DNA of 64,000 nt from Dipteris shenzhenensis (taxonomy: Eukaryota; Polypodiophyta; Polypodiopsida; Gleicheniales). The notes beneath the pieces were generated by a model. That model ran no database searches. It was given only the letters and a program-made list of their open reading frames with translations, and had not been told where the DNA came from. Location of the stretch: the NCBI GenBank assembly GCA_047967505.1, contig CM106540.1; one strand, given 5' to 3'. Below are positions 23,620 to 32,806 of the stretch, one piece after another (position 1 is the stretch's first letter; each line of letters begins with the position of its first letter). Made by a program: the position numbers and the translations under genes.

Positions 23620-25074
23620 TTAAGTTGAAATGTGAAAAATAAACTGCTGTATTATAAGGGACAGCATGGAAAATTGCAAAAAAAACTGAGTACATCTTGA
23701 GGTAAAACACTGATATTTACAGTGAGGGCCAAACAGCTTGGCAAAATCTAACAGTGCAAAAGCTGCAGCCTGTTCCTCTGCCTTCTCCTCTTCCGCCTTC
23801 GTATTTGGCTCTGTGGCTTTTTGTGCATCCCTTTGCTCTGGCTGAGTCATAGGTATCTGTGGATGGGGTGCTTCCTCCTCACACTCAAGCGTGTCCATCA
23901 CATTTCTCATATTTTCATACTTGTCTTTATAGCGGTGGTATCGCCGGTAGTAATGATCCTTTTGCTCTTGCAAGGTGGACTTGGAAGTCTGGAGGGTGGC
24001 CAACTGCATCCGAAGAGCTGTGAATTCTTCCTCCATGGATGAACGCTTCTTTTCCAATTCAGCCACTCTGGATTCTGATTTTTCTTTGGCAATCTCGGAG
24101 GAAGACAAAGACTCTTTTAACTTGGTAATCTCCTGGTGAAATCTGGTCACCTCCGTGACATGCTGGCTGTGCAAAGTTGCCAGAGCTGCAGCATGTTGGC
24201 TGCGTAAAGATGTCATTGCTGCTTCCCATTCCTGCCTGTGATTATGGAGGCGATCCTCAAGGGCAGCCTTCTGAATATTCCAAGCCATGTCACGCTCATG
24301 TATTGCTGAGTCCTTCTCTTTCTGCCACCTTTCCTCCTGTTGTCGAAGTGTCACGCTAGTGGCGCGCTGCTGGGCTGCCTGAGCTCTCTCGAATTCCAAC
24401 TTTAAATGTTGCTGTTGAGAGAGGAGCTTATGAGCATAACCTGTGGAATTGAAGACCGCTGTCCCAAGCTGCGTGAAGGTGTCATCCATGATACGCTGAG
24501 CAAGATGCAGGGACCTTTTCATCCACGCATACCTGTCGCTGTAATTCATCCTGTCCGCCAAATTAATGACGTCCCCCAATTCCTCAAACATGTCAGGGAG
24601 AGCTCCCTCTTCCTCGGTTGACAGGTTTCCTGTAGGTGCCAATTTGTCCAAGTGCACAAAACATGTCGGGGCCCTGGAGATCTTTTTGTTCTGTGCGAGG
24701 CAGTCCTGCAAGGGAATGGTGAAGATTTGAGTGAGATCCTCCTCTTCCCCACATACTGGTGAGCGTTTTTTGTGAAGGACAGATAGTAGTTGGCTGTAAT
24801 CTTCATTCTGTTTTTCCACCAGGAAAATGTTTGAAAGAGGTGGGCCCGATGAAGCAGCTATGTAAGCTGTGAACATATCATTCTCATGAAGGGGTGGGCA
24901 ATCCACAGATTTGGGCAGAATCCCTCCCTCAAATACCTCCTCTGATGCTGAAGTGGCCGATGGAGCATCTCCGCGAGAGGGGCTCCCACTCCCGTCTCTA
25001 GTCCTGTCTCTACCTGGGGAGGCCGAAATGTGAAGTACACCCGCCGAAATGTGAAGTACACCCTGGGATGACAT
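23620..25074 (-). CDS. Coiled-coil protein carried by the nested LTR element
   Basis: Intact 484-codon ORF with an ATG start at 25074. The N-terminus has a short repeat (GVLHISAGVLHIS) and a low-complexity Ser/Asp/Gly part. Residues about 60-190 look globular. Residues about 210-400 form a long charged coiled coil (QEERWQKEKDSAIHERDMAW, ITKLKESLSSSEIAKEKSES, RVAELEKKRSSMEEEFTALR). The C-terminal ~40 residues are hydrophobic. I recognise no enzymatic motif and no retroviral pol domain. It lies in sense after gag, where pol would be. It could be a captured host sequence or an extra gag-associated protein. No stops interrupt it, unlike its neighbours. Confidence 0.7.
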   Translation of the reverse strand: MSSQGVLHISAGVLHISASPGRDRTRDGSGSPSRGDAPSATSASEEVFEGGILPKSVDCPPLHENDMFTAYIAASSGPPLSNIFLVEKQNEDYSQLLSVLHKKRSPVCGEEEDLTQIFTIPLQDCLAQNKKISRAPTCFVHLDKLAPTGNLSTEEEGALPDMFEELGDVINLADRMNYSDRYAWMKRSLHLAQRIMDDTFTQLGTAVFNSTGYAHKLLSQQQHLKLEFERAQAAQQRATSVTLRQQEERWQKEKDSAIHERDMAWNIQKAALEDRLHNHRQEWEAAMTSLRSQHAAALATLHSQHVTEVTRFHQEITKLKESLSSSEIAKEKSESRVAELEKKRSSMEEEFTALRMQLATLQTSKSTLQEQKDHYYRRYHRYKDKYENMRNVMDTLECEEEAPHPQIPMTQPEQRDAQKATEPNTKAEEEKAEEQAAAFALLDFAKLFGPHCKYQCFTSRCTQFFLQFSMLSLIIQQFIFHIST

Positions 25075-25121
25075 CTCCTGAGAAAGCCCGTGGGAGTGGG
25101 AGTCGGGTCACAGGCTAAGAT

Positions 25122-26706
25122 TCAGGTCCAACACCTAGTCCAAAACATGGCCAGAGGTCGCCTGAACACTGTGGTGATGACTGCATCGGTGAAAGTGGTA
25201 GGGAGTGAAGACGAAACAGCTGCAGTCCTGCGTAACAATACACCTGTCGAGGAAGTCCTGGGTACAACTGTCGTCGTCACTGGTACAACAAGAGGTGTAC
25301 CTGGTGCAATCCCTCCCATGGAAAGTCTGGAGATCGCTGGAGAAGCCTGGACAAGTGTGACTGATGGAGAGGCAAGTCCTGGCATGGGCACGACTGATGG
25401 AGATACAAGACATGTCACTGATGGTAACCCTGTGGCACTGGTAACAGAATATACTAAAGAAGCTCCGGTGCAGACTTCATGAGGTGGCGCTCGCCGAGGT
25501 GTCCTCCTGAGCGAAAGAGGAGAAGAGGCAGTCCCGGGGGAAGGAACACTGGAAGTGACAGTGAACGATGTGGAAGAGGGGGTGATAGGAGGGGAGAGAG
25601 ATGATGGAGGGAGGCGACCTGTGACAATGGGAGGAGGGTTGGCCTTCCACTGATGAAGTAAGAAGGTGAGGTGGGGCCCACAAGTACAGGTATATGTGCC
25701 CTGACGCTTGCGAACTGTGTTACGAAAGGCAGAGTAGAAGAGTGAGGCGAAATCATAGGGAGTGACCGAGAGGATGGAGTCTAAGGCAGAATGGATCGCC
25801 TTGGTGATGAAGAAGTGGCCTGGGGCAGAGTAGAAGTGTGTGAACAAATACCTCGCTAGAAGCGCCTCTCGGCTATTTCCCTCGAGAACTTTCTTGCACT
25901 CATGTCCTCTGCGATGAGTTTTACAGGTAGACAAGAAGGATAGGAATGTGGGTGAGCCAGTGTGAGGTGGCAAAAAGGGAAGTGTGGGAAGACGGAGATA
26001 TGTGGATACGAGACTAGGAGTGAACATGTGACGGGAATTCAAGAATCCGAATGTGTCTGTTGCAAAGTCATAAGACTGAATGAACGCAGTACACATTTAG
26101 ACGTCCACCGGGGGAAGTGTGACATCATCAAACTCCACGAGAGACATGCGGGCTATCTCATCAGGTGACAAGATGCTAGACAGCTTGAGTGTGGGATTGA
26201 GGAAAGGTTTGAAAACCACCCGAATGATCGAGGAGGATGAAGCTGGGGGTGGAAGATCACAAGCCGTACTTTGTGGGGCCAAATCACCGCCACCGTTACT
26301 GTGACCACTGTGCCCACTGGATGCCTTGGATGGTGTTTTGATTGTACCTGTGGGGGGCATCTGAATCAGAGGAACTCGAAAAGGGGGATAGCTCCTCATC
26401 CGATATGATAGTGATCCTGTCGGAGGGAGGTGAATCTGCAACTGCTCGAGGTCGTTTCGAAGTGCTTTGTGGTGTAGACCCGGCACCCAGGTCATCAGTG
26501 GTGCGTTTGCCAAGTGATGCCATGGAAGATGGTCCCGATCCTGTCGTGTGGCCTGCTCGAGCCCGATGGAAGTCAACGAATAAAGTATCGCGGGGTAATC
26601 TGGGTTTGTACTTGTGGCGAGAGGTACGGGTAGGCATGAACGATGGCGTCGTATGGAGAGGAGAAGAGTACGGAGGGGGTGTCGATGTCGAGGTCTGGAG
26701 AGGCAA
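25122..26706 (-). pseudogene. Unrecognised ORF region of the nested element (Ser/Pro-rich plus globular part)
   Basis: Pieces lie in sense between gag and the coiled-coil ORF. One frame (26706 to about 26355) is Ser/Asp-rich with a nuclear-localisation-like SKRPRA. After a frameshift near 26355 a second frame runs to a TAA at 26097-26099, followed at once by ATG and an open frame to 25122. The globular part has SLVEFDDVTLPPVDV, then DTFGFLNSRHMFTPSLVSTY and LPTLPFLPPHTGSPTF, then CKTHRRGHECKK. The layout recalls plant transposon-associated proteins, but I cannot name a family. The C-terminal third is Ser/Thr/Pro-rich. It is probably one former ORF broken by a frameshift and one nonsense codon. 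Confidence 0.5.
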
Positions 26707-26735
26707 GGAGGAAGGAGGAGGTGTTGATGTCGAGG

Positions 26736-27965
26736 TTAAGCCCGGAATCTGCTACGAGAGAATACTTTAGCAGATCCACCAGTGCAGGCCCATGCTTCGA
26801 TGGAGAGGAAAAGAGTGAGGAAGGGGTGTCGGTGGAGAGGGAGAGTAAAAGGACGGATGATCCCTCCTCTCTTGGGAGTTGGGTGGTCGTATTCGTTGAT
26901 GAGGCAAAGCTTAACTGTGACCGTTCCATCTTGACAGCTTCTTTTATCCACCAACCTTATAGCAATGGAAGGGGGTAGTGCTTTCAAAAACCATCCCTTC
27001 ATAACAGCATCATTAGGTGGCATAGACATCTTTGCCGCCAAGACCCTCATCCTTGTGTACATCTCAGAGATGCTTTCTCCAGGCTTCATGGTGTCAGTGG
27101 ACAACTCTTGGACAATCATGTGTTCGAATTTTTCCAACTTGAAAGTGCGTAAGAATTCCTCCCTTAGGTCTGTCCACGTCTGGAAGTGGTCCGGAGGAAA
27201 TTGACTGTACCATACATCCGCTGCATCCTCCAATGACGAAGGAAAGATGTGAAGGAACGCATGCTCATTCTCCACACCTTTAGCTTTACATGCTGTGAGG
27301 AACTTCCTCACATGAGCTTCCGCATCCTCATGGAGCTGGCCTTTGAACTTTTGAGTCTTCACGTGGACCTTGTTGAGTAGCTCAAGAAGTCTAGCTCTGT
27401 CTGGGGGACTGAGAACGGCCATCCCCACCCGAGAGGTTGGAGAAGATGCAAGAGTTGGAGGGAGTCCCGATGGGGCTGTAATGAGTGTTGGTGTTCCCAA
27501 GGAGGAGACCACCCCGACAACTCCTCCTGTGGAGGACCACAATGGGGAAGTCACTACTGATGTAGTCATAGAGGGAGTGTACCCAGATGGTAGCGCATAA
27601 GTGGGGGGTCTCGGTGTTGCAGAGGGAAAGGGTGAGAACATGGAAGATGTGGGGGTGAAAGAGGATGGGAGAGCATTTGAGAAAGAGAGGGACGGAGCTG
27701 AAGTCATGGATGAGTAGGCAGAAGGGAAGGAAGGAGGTGGTGGAAAAGGCAACACCGGTGTGGATGGAAAGGGAGATGAAACCATCGTGGCAGGTAAAGG
27801 CATGGCCGGAGCAAAAGTACCCCCCAATGGAATAGATGTAGAAGAAGGATTAGCTAGGAGCCCGGAGCTATGCATAACAGATGAGGTAGCAGCTTGTCCA
27901 CAAGAGGTTGAGGCAGGAGCAGATGGAGTCACCACTCCGGTAGAAGAGGTGGTTGATGAAGACAT
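26736..27965 (-). CDS. Retrotransposon gag of the nested element
   Basis: The first ATG in frame is at 27965; the frame is open further upstream. The N-terminal ~220 residues are Ser/Pro/Thr-rich. The gag capsid-like domain (about 26900-27400) includes AEAHVRKFLTACKAKGVENE, DAADVWYSQFPPDHFQTWTD and LREEFLRTFKLEKFEHMIVQ, then PGESISEMYTRMRVLA. This matches the Ty3-type retrotransposon gag domain, which forms the particle shell. No zinc knuckle is visible downstream. The frame runs on to 26736 but natural sequence seems to switch frame near 26920, so the C-terminus is uncertain. Confidence 0.8.
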   Translation of the reverse strand: MSSSTTSSTGVVTPSAPASTSCGQAATSSVMHSSGLLANPSSTSIPLGGTFAPAMPLPATMVSSPFPSTPVLPFPPPPSFPSAYSSMTSAPSLSFSNALPSSFTPTSSMFSPFPSATPRPPTYALPSGYTPSMTTSVVTSPLWSSTGGVVGVVSSLGTPTLITAPSGLPPTLASSPTSRVGMAVLSPPDRARLLELLNKVHVKTQKFKGQLHEDAEAHVRKFLTACKAKGVENEHAFLHIFPSSLEDAADVWYSQFPPDHFQTWTDLREEFLRTFKLEKFEHMIVQELSTDTMKPGESISEMYTRMRVLAAKMSMPPNDAVMKGWFLKALPPSIAIRLVDKRSCQDGTVTVKLCLINEYDHPTPKRGGIIRPFTLPLHRHPFLTLFLSIEAWACTGGSAKVFSRSRFRA

Positions 27966-28380
27966 CGTTGCAGGAAGAGAAGAGGGGCTTCCTTGACCTT
28001 GATGAGTCCCTGAGGAGCCCTCGTCCTTAGGACCTCTTCTTTCACCTGTTCTCCGCTTTGCACTTCTTCTTCTCCGGAGTCCGGATCTGACCACCAGGGT
28101 TCCTGTTGATCCAAGTCAATGAGAGTGTCGATGAAGTTACTTGCTCTGGCTACTACTCCAGTGGGCTCACTTTGTGCTCAAGTTGAGGGCTTCGCAAACT
28201 TACGTCGCACGTAATGCTTCTTGTACCTAGTTTGGTCTGCCGGAAGTCTTTTCTCCACTCTCCTCAAGTACCTCCTAGTTCTCTCACTAGCTCCTTCAAA
28301 GGTTTCAGAACTACTCGGCATAAGACCTCTCTCTAGGACCCTAGATCACGACTTCTCTCGTGCTACTCAATACCAATAGT

Positions 28381-28398
28381 GTCCCACCGTGATCGCCA
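28381..28398 (-). promoter_or_regulatory. Primer-binding site of the nested element, tRNA-Arg-like
   Basis: Five nucleotides after the 5' LTR the sense strand reads TGGCGATCACGGTGGGAC. Its complement has the shape of a tRNA 3' end: a CCCAC T-stem half, a CGTGATC acceptor strand, a discriminator G and CCA. It resembles plant tRNA-Arg rather than initiator tRNA-Met. Exact tRNA identity unverified. Confidence 0.55.
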
Positions 28399-28403
28399 TA
28401 AAC

Positions 28404-29592
28404 TGTTTGGGGGGAGGGGTTCCTATCCTTCCGGAGGTGTTACCAGAGGCCAAAGGCCACTGGCGTGAGACGCATGAGTTTTGCAATGCTCTAATGCAAT
28501 GGATCGTGCAGAGCGCACCGTGCAGTAGTGTGCGAGTGTCGTATGCTATACTGCAGTGAACGACGACGTACGAGTGCACTATGCTAAATGACAATCACCG
28601 GTGAACTCCACAATATAAGCAAAATAAGAAAATCCTACACTGGTGAACAATCCCCATATCCGGAAGAGACAAGAGAGATGAGAAAGTGACCGAGTTGGCC
28701 AATGTACATATCACTGGACGTGTCCCCAGGTCACAAGTCGCAAGTCACAAGAATACACAAGTCGCAAATCAGCAGAATACACAGGTCTATCCCCATAGTA
28801 GACAAAAGGTGCACACAAGTCTCTCCACATTCTCTCCTTGGCGAGCTCGTAGCTCTAGCCTCTATCTCTTCTCACTCTCCTCTCTTTCGCTCCCTGTCGA
28901 ATGCCGAATGCCTCCTTTTCTCTCTCCCTTCTCCTTCATCGTCATCCCCCGCCTTGGAGGGTCCCTTCTTCGCTGAGAATCCCCCCCTTTCTTCCCATTG
29001 GTCATCCTCTTATCGCCTTAGCTGTTGAGGATATCCGTTGCGCCGCTGGCTCTCTTGATGGCTTCGGCGACTTCCTGACTCCCTGACTCGCCAGCCTGAT
29101 GGTATAAATTCTCCATGTGCAGGTGAGCTGGTTCACCGCACCTCTTGATGGCTTCGGCGACTTTTTGACTCCCTTACTCGCCAGCCCGATGGTATAAATT
29201 CTCCATGTGCAGGTGAGCTGGTTCACCGCACTACTCTGCACCACTGTATCACTGAACCACTGTGTAATATAAATACTCCTGACTGCTCCATGTGCTAAGC
29301 TCACTCTCCATGTGCGCAGCTCTTGATGAGATCACTTTGGACACGGTACTCCTGGTTGACCTGTGTCGACCTGTGGTTGACCTGTGTCGACCTGTGGTTG
29401 ACATGCGTCGACCTGTGGTTGACATGCGTCGACCTGTGGTTAACATGTGTGGACCTGTGGTTGACAGCCTCGGAAAGTACTCCTGGATGAACCCGTGTGA
29501 TCGCGTGGCTAACTTGTGTTGACACATGGTCAACATGTGGTCAACAGATGTCGTCATGTGGTCAACCCCTGTCGACATGTGATAAGGTAACA
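28404..29592 (-). repeat. 5' LTR of the nested element
   Basis: 1189 bp, near-identical to 22329-23454, with three extra 21-bp minisatellite units (about 29353-29465). The 90-bp tandem pair is at about 29052-29231. Confidence 0.95.
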
Positions 29593-30373
29593 TGGTGATG
29601 TTTGCTTTAAGGACATCAATGCGTAACGAGGGATTTAGGCCTGAGATGAAAGCATGAAGGCGATCATCCTCAGTTAAACCATCAATCTCCAGCACCAATG
29701 TGGTGAACTGAGAGATGTAGGAAGACAGGGAGCCCGTTTGCTCCAACTGTCAGAGTTTTGAACGTGCTTGGAAGTCCGCATTGGCAAGTATGAACTGCTT
29801 ACGGAGCACGTGTTCAAAACGTTCCCATGTTAACACACTTTTGCCGTCCTTTAAGCGTCTTTGCCACCATAGAAAAGCTGTATCCTTGAGGAGGGAGGCT
29901 GCCAAGGCGATCTTTTTGCCTTCAGTAAGGTCAACAGTGTCAAAATACATGCGCATTTTTGCGAGCCATTGGTCAACTGTTCGGCGATTACGTTGACCAG
30001 TGTAGGCTTCCGGAAGTTTGATGTCAAGTCTTTTAGTTTTGGAAGCTTGAAGTAAACGGTAGAGGGCACGTAGTTCAGTGTTTTCTACCTCTAGTGGGAA
30101 TGAATCCGCATAGTCGTCTGGTTGCGTCACGTCATCCTCTGTATGTGTGGTACTTCGAGAATCTTGAAGTTGTTGAACTTTCTGGACCAAGTCGGAGATG
30201 CTGTCCTGAAGCTGGGAAATTTGAAGTTGCAGTAGTGATTCGCCTTGTACGTTGACTTCAAGGGTCTTTTTTGGACTTGAGTCTTTGATCTCTGGAGAGG
30301 CTTCACGCAAGCGTTGCGACATATCGGAGATCCCTGTGAGAAAAGCACGAACTTGCGCTCTAGTTTGTACCAT
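29593..30373 (-). pseudogene. Outer Ty3 gag, N-terminal part
   Basis: ATG start at 30373. A basic start, then two coiled-coil-like stretches (LLQLQISQLQDSISDLVQKV). The capsid-like domain follows: LDIKLPEAYTGQRNRRTVDQ, WLAKMRMYFDTVDL, DTAFLWWQRRLKDGKSVLTW, ERFEHVLRKQFI. After an in-frame TGA (29750-29752, probably from CGA) it continues LEQTGSLSSYISQFTTLVLE and GLTEDDRLHAFISGL. The nested element interrupts it at 29593; the rest lies at 21731-22328. Gag would assemble the virus-like particle. Confidence 0.9.
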
Positions 30374-31004
30374 TCCTGGAAGAAGATTCGGGCTGCTCCC
30401 TGAGGTTGCTCATGTTGGAGGGGGCAGGCGAGGCAGGATGGAACCACCCGTGGAAATCTGGTAAAGGAGGTCCTGTACGAGGTAACACTGGTGATGCCGA
30501 AAGTGGTGTTACTACTCGTGAGAGGAAAGAAGTAGGTTGCACAGTCCACGGATCTGAGAAGGGATAAGGAGCTGCTGTCGGAAGTGGAGGATATCCAGGA
30601 GAAGGAGTGCCTTCAGAGTGTAAATACTGTCTTGGAGAAGGTACAACCTGTAGAGGAGGATATCTGGGAGCTGAAGGAGGTGGAGAGTACCCTGGAGATG
30701 CCGAAGGTGAGGCGTAAAATTCTCTCCAAAGATGGACAGCAAACTCTTGAGGAATATCGGGTTCTGGGTATCTTCGTGTCTCGTGGAACACAACCTGTAC
30801 TGTGCTGAGGAAGTAATGTAACTGAGGTGCCTCACGCAGAAGATATAGGATGTGGTCCAAATCACTAGGAGGGCACGTGACACAAAAGACCCACGATGCA
30901 AAAGCTCCGAAATGGACTGGTTGTGCAATCCGAACACGATATTGTGTGGTAGATGATGCCTGAGGTGTCCTTGAAATGCCGGGTGAATTACCAGGGGTTT
31001 CCAT
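30360..31004 (-). CDS. Extra ORF upstream of gag in the outer Ty3 element
   Basis: Intact 214-codon ORF with ATG at 31004. Its last codons overlap the gag ATG (30373) by 14 nt in a different frame. The first ~90 residues look globular (FGAFASWVFCVTCPPSDLDH, ILYLLREAPQLHYFLSTVQV, PDIPQEFAVHLWREFYASP). The rest is Pro/Ser/Tyr-rich with repeated GYPPLP-like motifs. I recognise no family. Position between leader and gag, an intact frame and overlap with gag suggest a real element-encoded protein. A non-coding leader with a chance frame is the alternative. Confidence 0.55.
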   Translation of the reverse strand: METPGNSPGISRTPQASSTTQYRVRIAQPVHFGAFASWVFCVTCPPSDLDHILYLLREAPQLHYFLSTVQVVFHETRRYPEPDIPQEFAVHLWREFYASPSASPGYSPPPSAPRYPPLQVVPSPRQYLHSEGTPSPGYPPLPTAAPYPFSDPWTVQPTSFLSRVVTPLSASPVLPRTGPPLPDFHGWFHPASPAPSNMSNLREQPESSSRNGTN

Positions 31005-31467
31005 GCTTTAAGGGAGCGTCTTTCATTTGCTGTAATTTGATAATGACAAGAGAATCCTTAAAAGCAGAATGGAAAGACTCCACCTGGCAATGATTTAATC
31101 TGCCAAATTGTTGCGTAGAAGAGGCCTGCAGATTTCTGTCCGGAGGTCCATGTTGCAATGGGTGGCGAGGAGCAGAACTGGGCCTGGCATTTAACAGGCT
31201 GTCTTCATCGCGATAGGAAGCTGAAACTGCTGCTGATCTGGCAGGAAAAAGGTGGCGAACCAAGGAGGGCAGGCTATCAATGGCACAACAGGCTGCAAGT
31301 ACCCAATTCTGGATCACAACACAAGAGGGGCTGGCACACCAGGCTGCTGCTGTCATGGCGAAAATCTGGTTGCAGGCTGTTTTGCGACCGAATGGCTGGC
31401 GCTGTGCTCACGCTGCAGGCTGGCAAGGAACAGGGCTGCAAAACCAGCGGGGCTGCAAATGGCAAGG

Positions 31468-31660
31468 TGGCTGGCAGCGAAAAAGGCGAGGGGCTGGCAG
31501 CGAAAATGGCGAGGCAAGGCTGGCAGCGAAAATGGCGCGGGCTGGCAGCGAGATGGCGCGTGAAGGCTGGCAGCGAGATGGCGTGGGCTGGCAGCGAGAT
31601 GGCGAGGCAAGGCTGGCAGCGAACCTGCGCGGGCTGGCAGCGAAATGGCGAGGGAAGAGG
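31468..31660. repeat. GGCTGGCAGCGA minisatellite in the Ty3 leader
   Basis: About eight irregular 20-26-bp units sharing GGCTGGCAGCGA(A/G)ATGGCG lie between the extra ORF and the 5' LTR. Long open frames through it come from the repeat. Confidence 0.85.
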
Positions 31661-31879
31661 GCAGATCCTGCGTGCAAATCCGTACGGTGGAGGCGAGCCT
31701 GCGTGACAAATCCGTACGGACGTCAAAAGGGTACGTCCCTTTTTCGTTTGTGGCTGCCTAGGTTGGGTGGTTGCCCAAAAATTAAAAGGTGGGTTTATTT
31801 AATCCTAGGGTAGCTAGGGTAAACCTAAGGTTTGGGGCTGGGTTTTCCATTTTAACCCCTCTAGGTACCCTTTTTATAA

Positions 31880-32110
31880 GTGCTTGGTGCCTAAAAGGTG
31901 TGCCTATTCGAAGGGGTGTGACCCTTGGAATAGGTGCACCTTTTCATGAAGGGGTGTGTCCCTGTTTTTAAAAGGGGTGTCCCTACATGAATCTAGGTGT
32001 GTCCTTTTGTCCACGATGGGGTGTGTCCCTTGGGTGAGGAGTCGAGACTCTTCATCACAAGGTGTGTCCGATGGTGGAAAAGGTGCGTCCCTTGGTTTTA
32101 GGACAGCCCA
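31880..32110. repeat. Leader repeats AAGGGGTGTGNCCCTTG, shared with the LTR
   Basis: Several short units built on AAGG(GG)TGTGTCCCTTG lie in the leader. The same motif family occurs inside both 450-bp LTRs (for example near 19670-19710), so leader and LTR share ancestry or a common repeat expansion. Confidence 0.6.
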
Positions 32111-32336
32111 AGCACCTGAAAAGACACGATTTTTGTCGTGTCCATTCACATCAACTCGTGATGTGTGGGAGATGGAGAGGCCATAGATGACTTTAGGCAG
32201 GGTTGGCGCTAAAAATTTTTACGCTCATCCTCTCCATCTCTTCCATGCACAACGTGCACGGATGTCCTTCTAGCGGAAAAAGATGTATCAGATAGGCGCT
32301 AGAAGGTGGAGCGTTTCCTACAGGCAGGAGCGAATT

Positions 32337-32349
32337 TTGCTATGATACC
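32337..32349 (-). promoter_or_regulatory. Primer-binding site of the outer Ty3 element
   Basis: On the sense strand TGGTATCATAGC follows the 5' LTR end with a one-base spacer. It matches the initiator tRNA-Met type site (TGGTATCAGAGC) with one mismatch. Confidence 0.8.
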
Positions 32350-32351
32350 AC

Positions 32352-32801
32352 TGTAAGAAATCCTAGATTTACTATATTTAGAAATGTGCTAAGGAACAGA
32401 AAGGAGACTGAAATAGCAGAGAACAAGGAATAATTGTATTACTTGAATGTCTGTAGGGTATCCGTTGTGTGTCATCCATACAATTGGGCCTCTCTTATAT
32501 AGAGAGTGAAGAGTCACACATGAAAAGGTGTGTACTCCAAAGTGTGTGTGCATGAAGAGGTGTGTACCCCTTGTGAAGGGTGTGACCCTTGATGAGAGGG
32601 TACGTTACAATAGAAATGTCTCTCCAAAAGAGTGTCTCTTGTGAAGGGTTGTGCCTCATAGGAAGTGTCCCGTCGAAAGGGCAAGGGTTGTGCCTCATAG
32701 GAAGTGTCCCGTCGAAAGGGCATACCCTTCCACAAGTGTCCATTCATCAAACCATCCATAAGTCTAGAAATAGAGAAAGGAATACGTCACAAATCGTGAC
32801 A
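32352..32801 (-). repeat. 5' LTR of the outer Ty3 element
   Basis: 450 bp, TG...CA, pair of 19459-19908, with TATA-like TCTATATAAG on the sense strand at about 32494-32503. Target duplication GAAGC follows at 32802-32806. Confidence 0.95.
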
Positions 32802-32806
32802 GAAGC

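Larger units (their letters stand above)
22329..29592 (-). mobile_element. Nested LTR retrotransposon with gag and coiled-coil ORFs but no pol
   Basis: The LTRs are 22329-23454 (1126 bp) and 28404-29592 (1189 bp). They are nearly identical except for a 63-bp difference in minisatellite copy number. Both start TGTTTGGGG and end GGTAACA on the plus strand. The target duplication is TGGTG. Sense is minus: primer-binding site at 28398-28381, a gag domain at about 26900-27400, frames with Ser/Pro-rich and unknown domains (25122-26930), a 484-aa coiled-coil ORF (23620-25074), then a polypurine tract at 23455-23470. I found no protease, reverse transcriptase, RNase H or integrase. This fits a non-autonomous gag-bearing element (TR-GAG-like) with extra cargo. 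Confidence 0.93.
19459..32801 (-). mobile_element. Complete Ty3/gypsy-type LTR element, 13.3 kb, carrying a nested element
   Basis: The ends are 450-bp LTRs (19459-19908 and 32352-32801), TG...CA, equal in length, with 8 mismatches by hand count. They are flanked by GAAGC target duplications. Sense is the minus strand: 5' LTR on the right, primer-binding site, leader with a minisatellite, an extra ORF, gag, zinc knuckle, protease, reverse transcriptase, RNase H, polypurine tract, 3' LTR on the left. A 7.26-kb LTR element plus its 5-bp target duplication sits inside gag; without it the element is about 6.07 kb. Integrase is missing, and there are nonsense codons at 29750-29752 and 21291-21293. 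It is therefore a deletion derivative that needed helper functions, or that lost integrase after insertion. Confidence 0.95.

Noticed and set aside
25122-25482. Plus-strand ORF opposite the nested element ORFs
   Set aside because: Shadow of the Ser/Thr/Pro-rich minus-strand frame; no motif.
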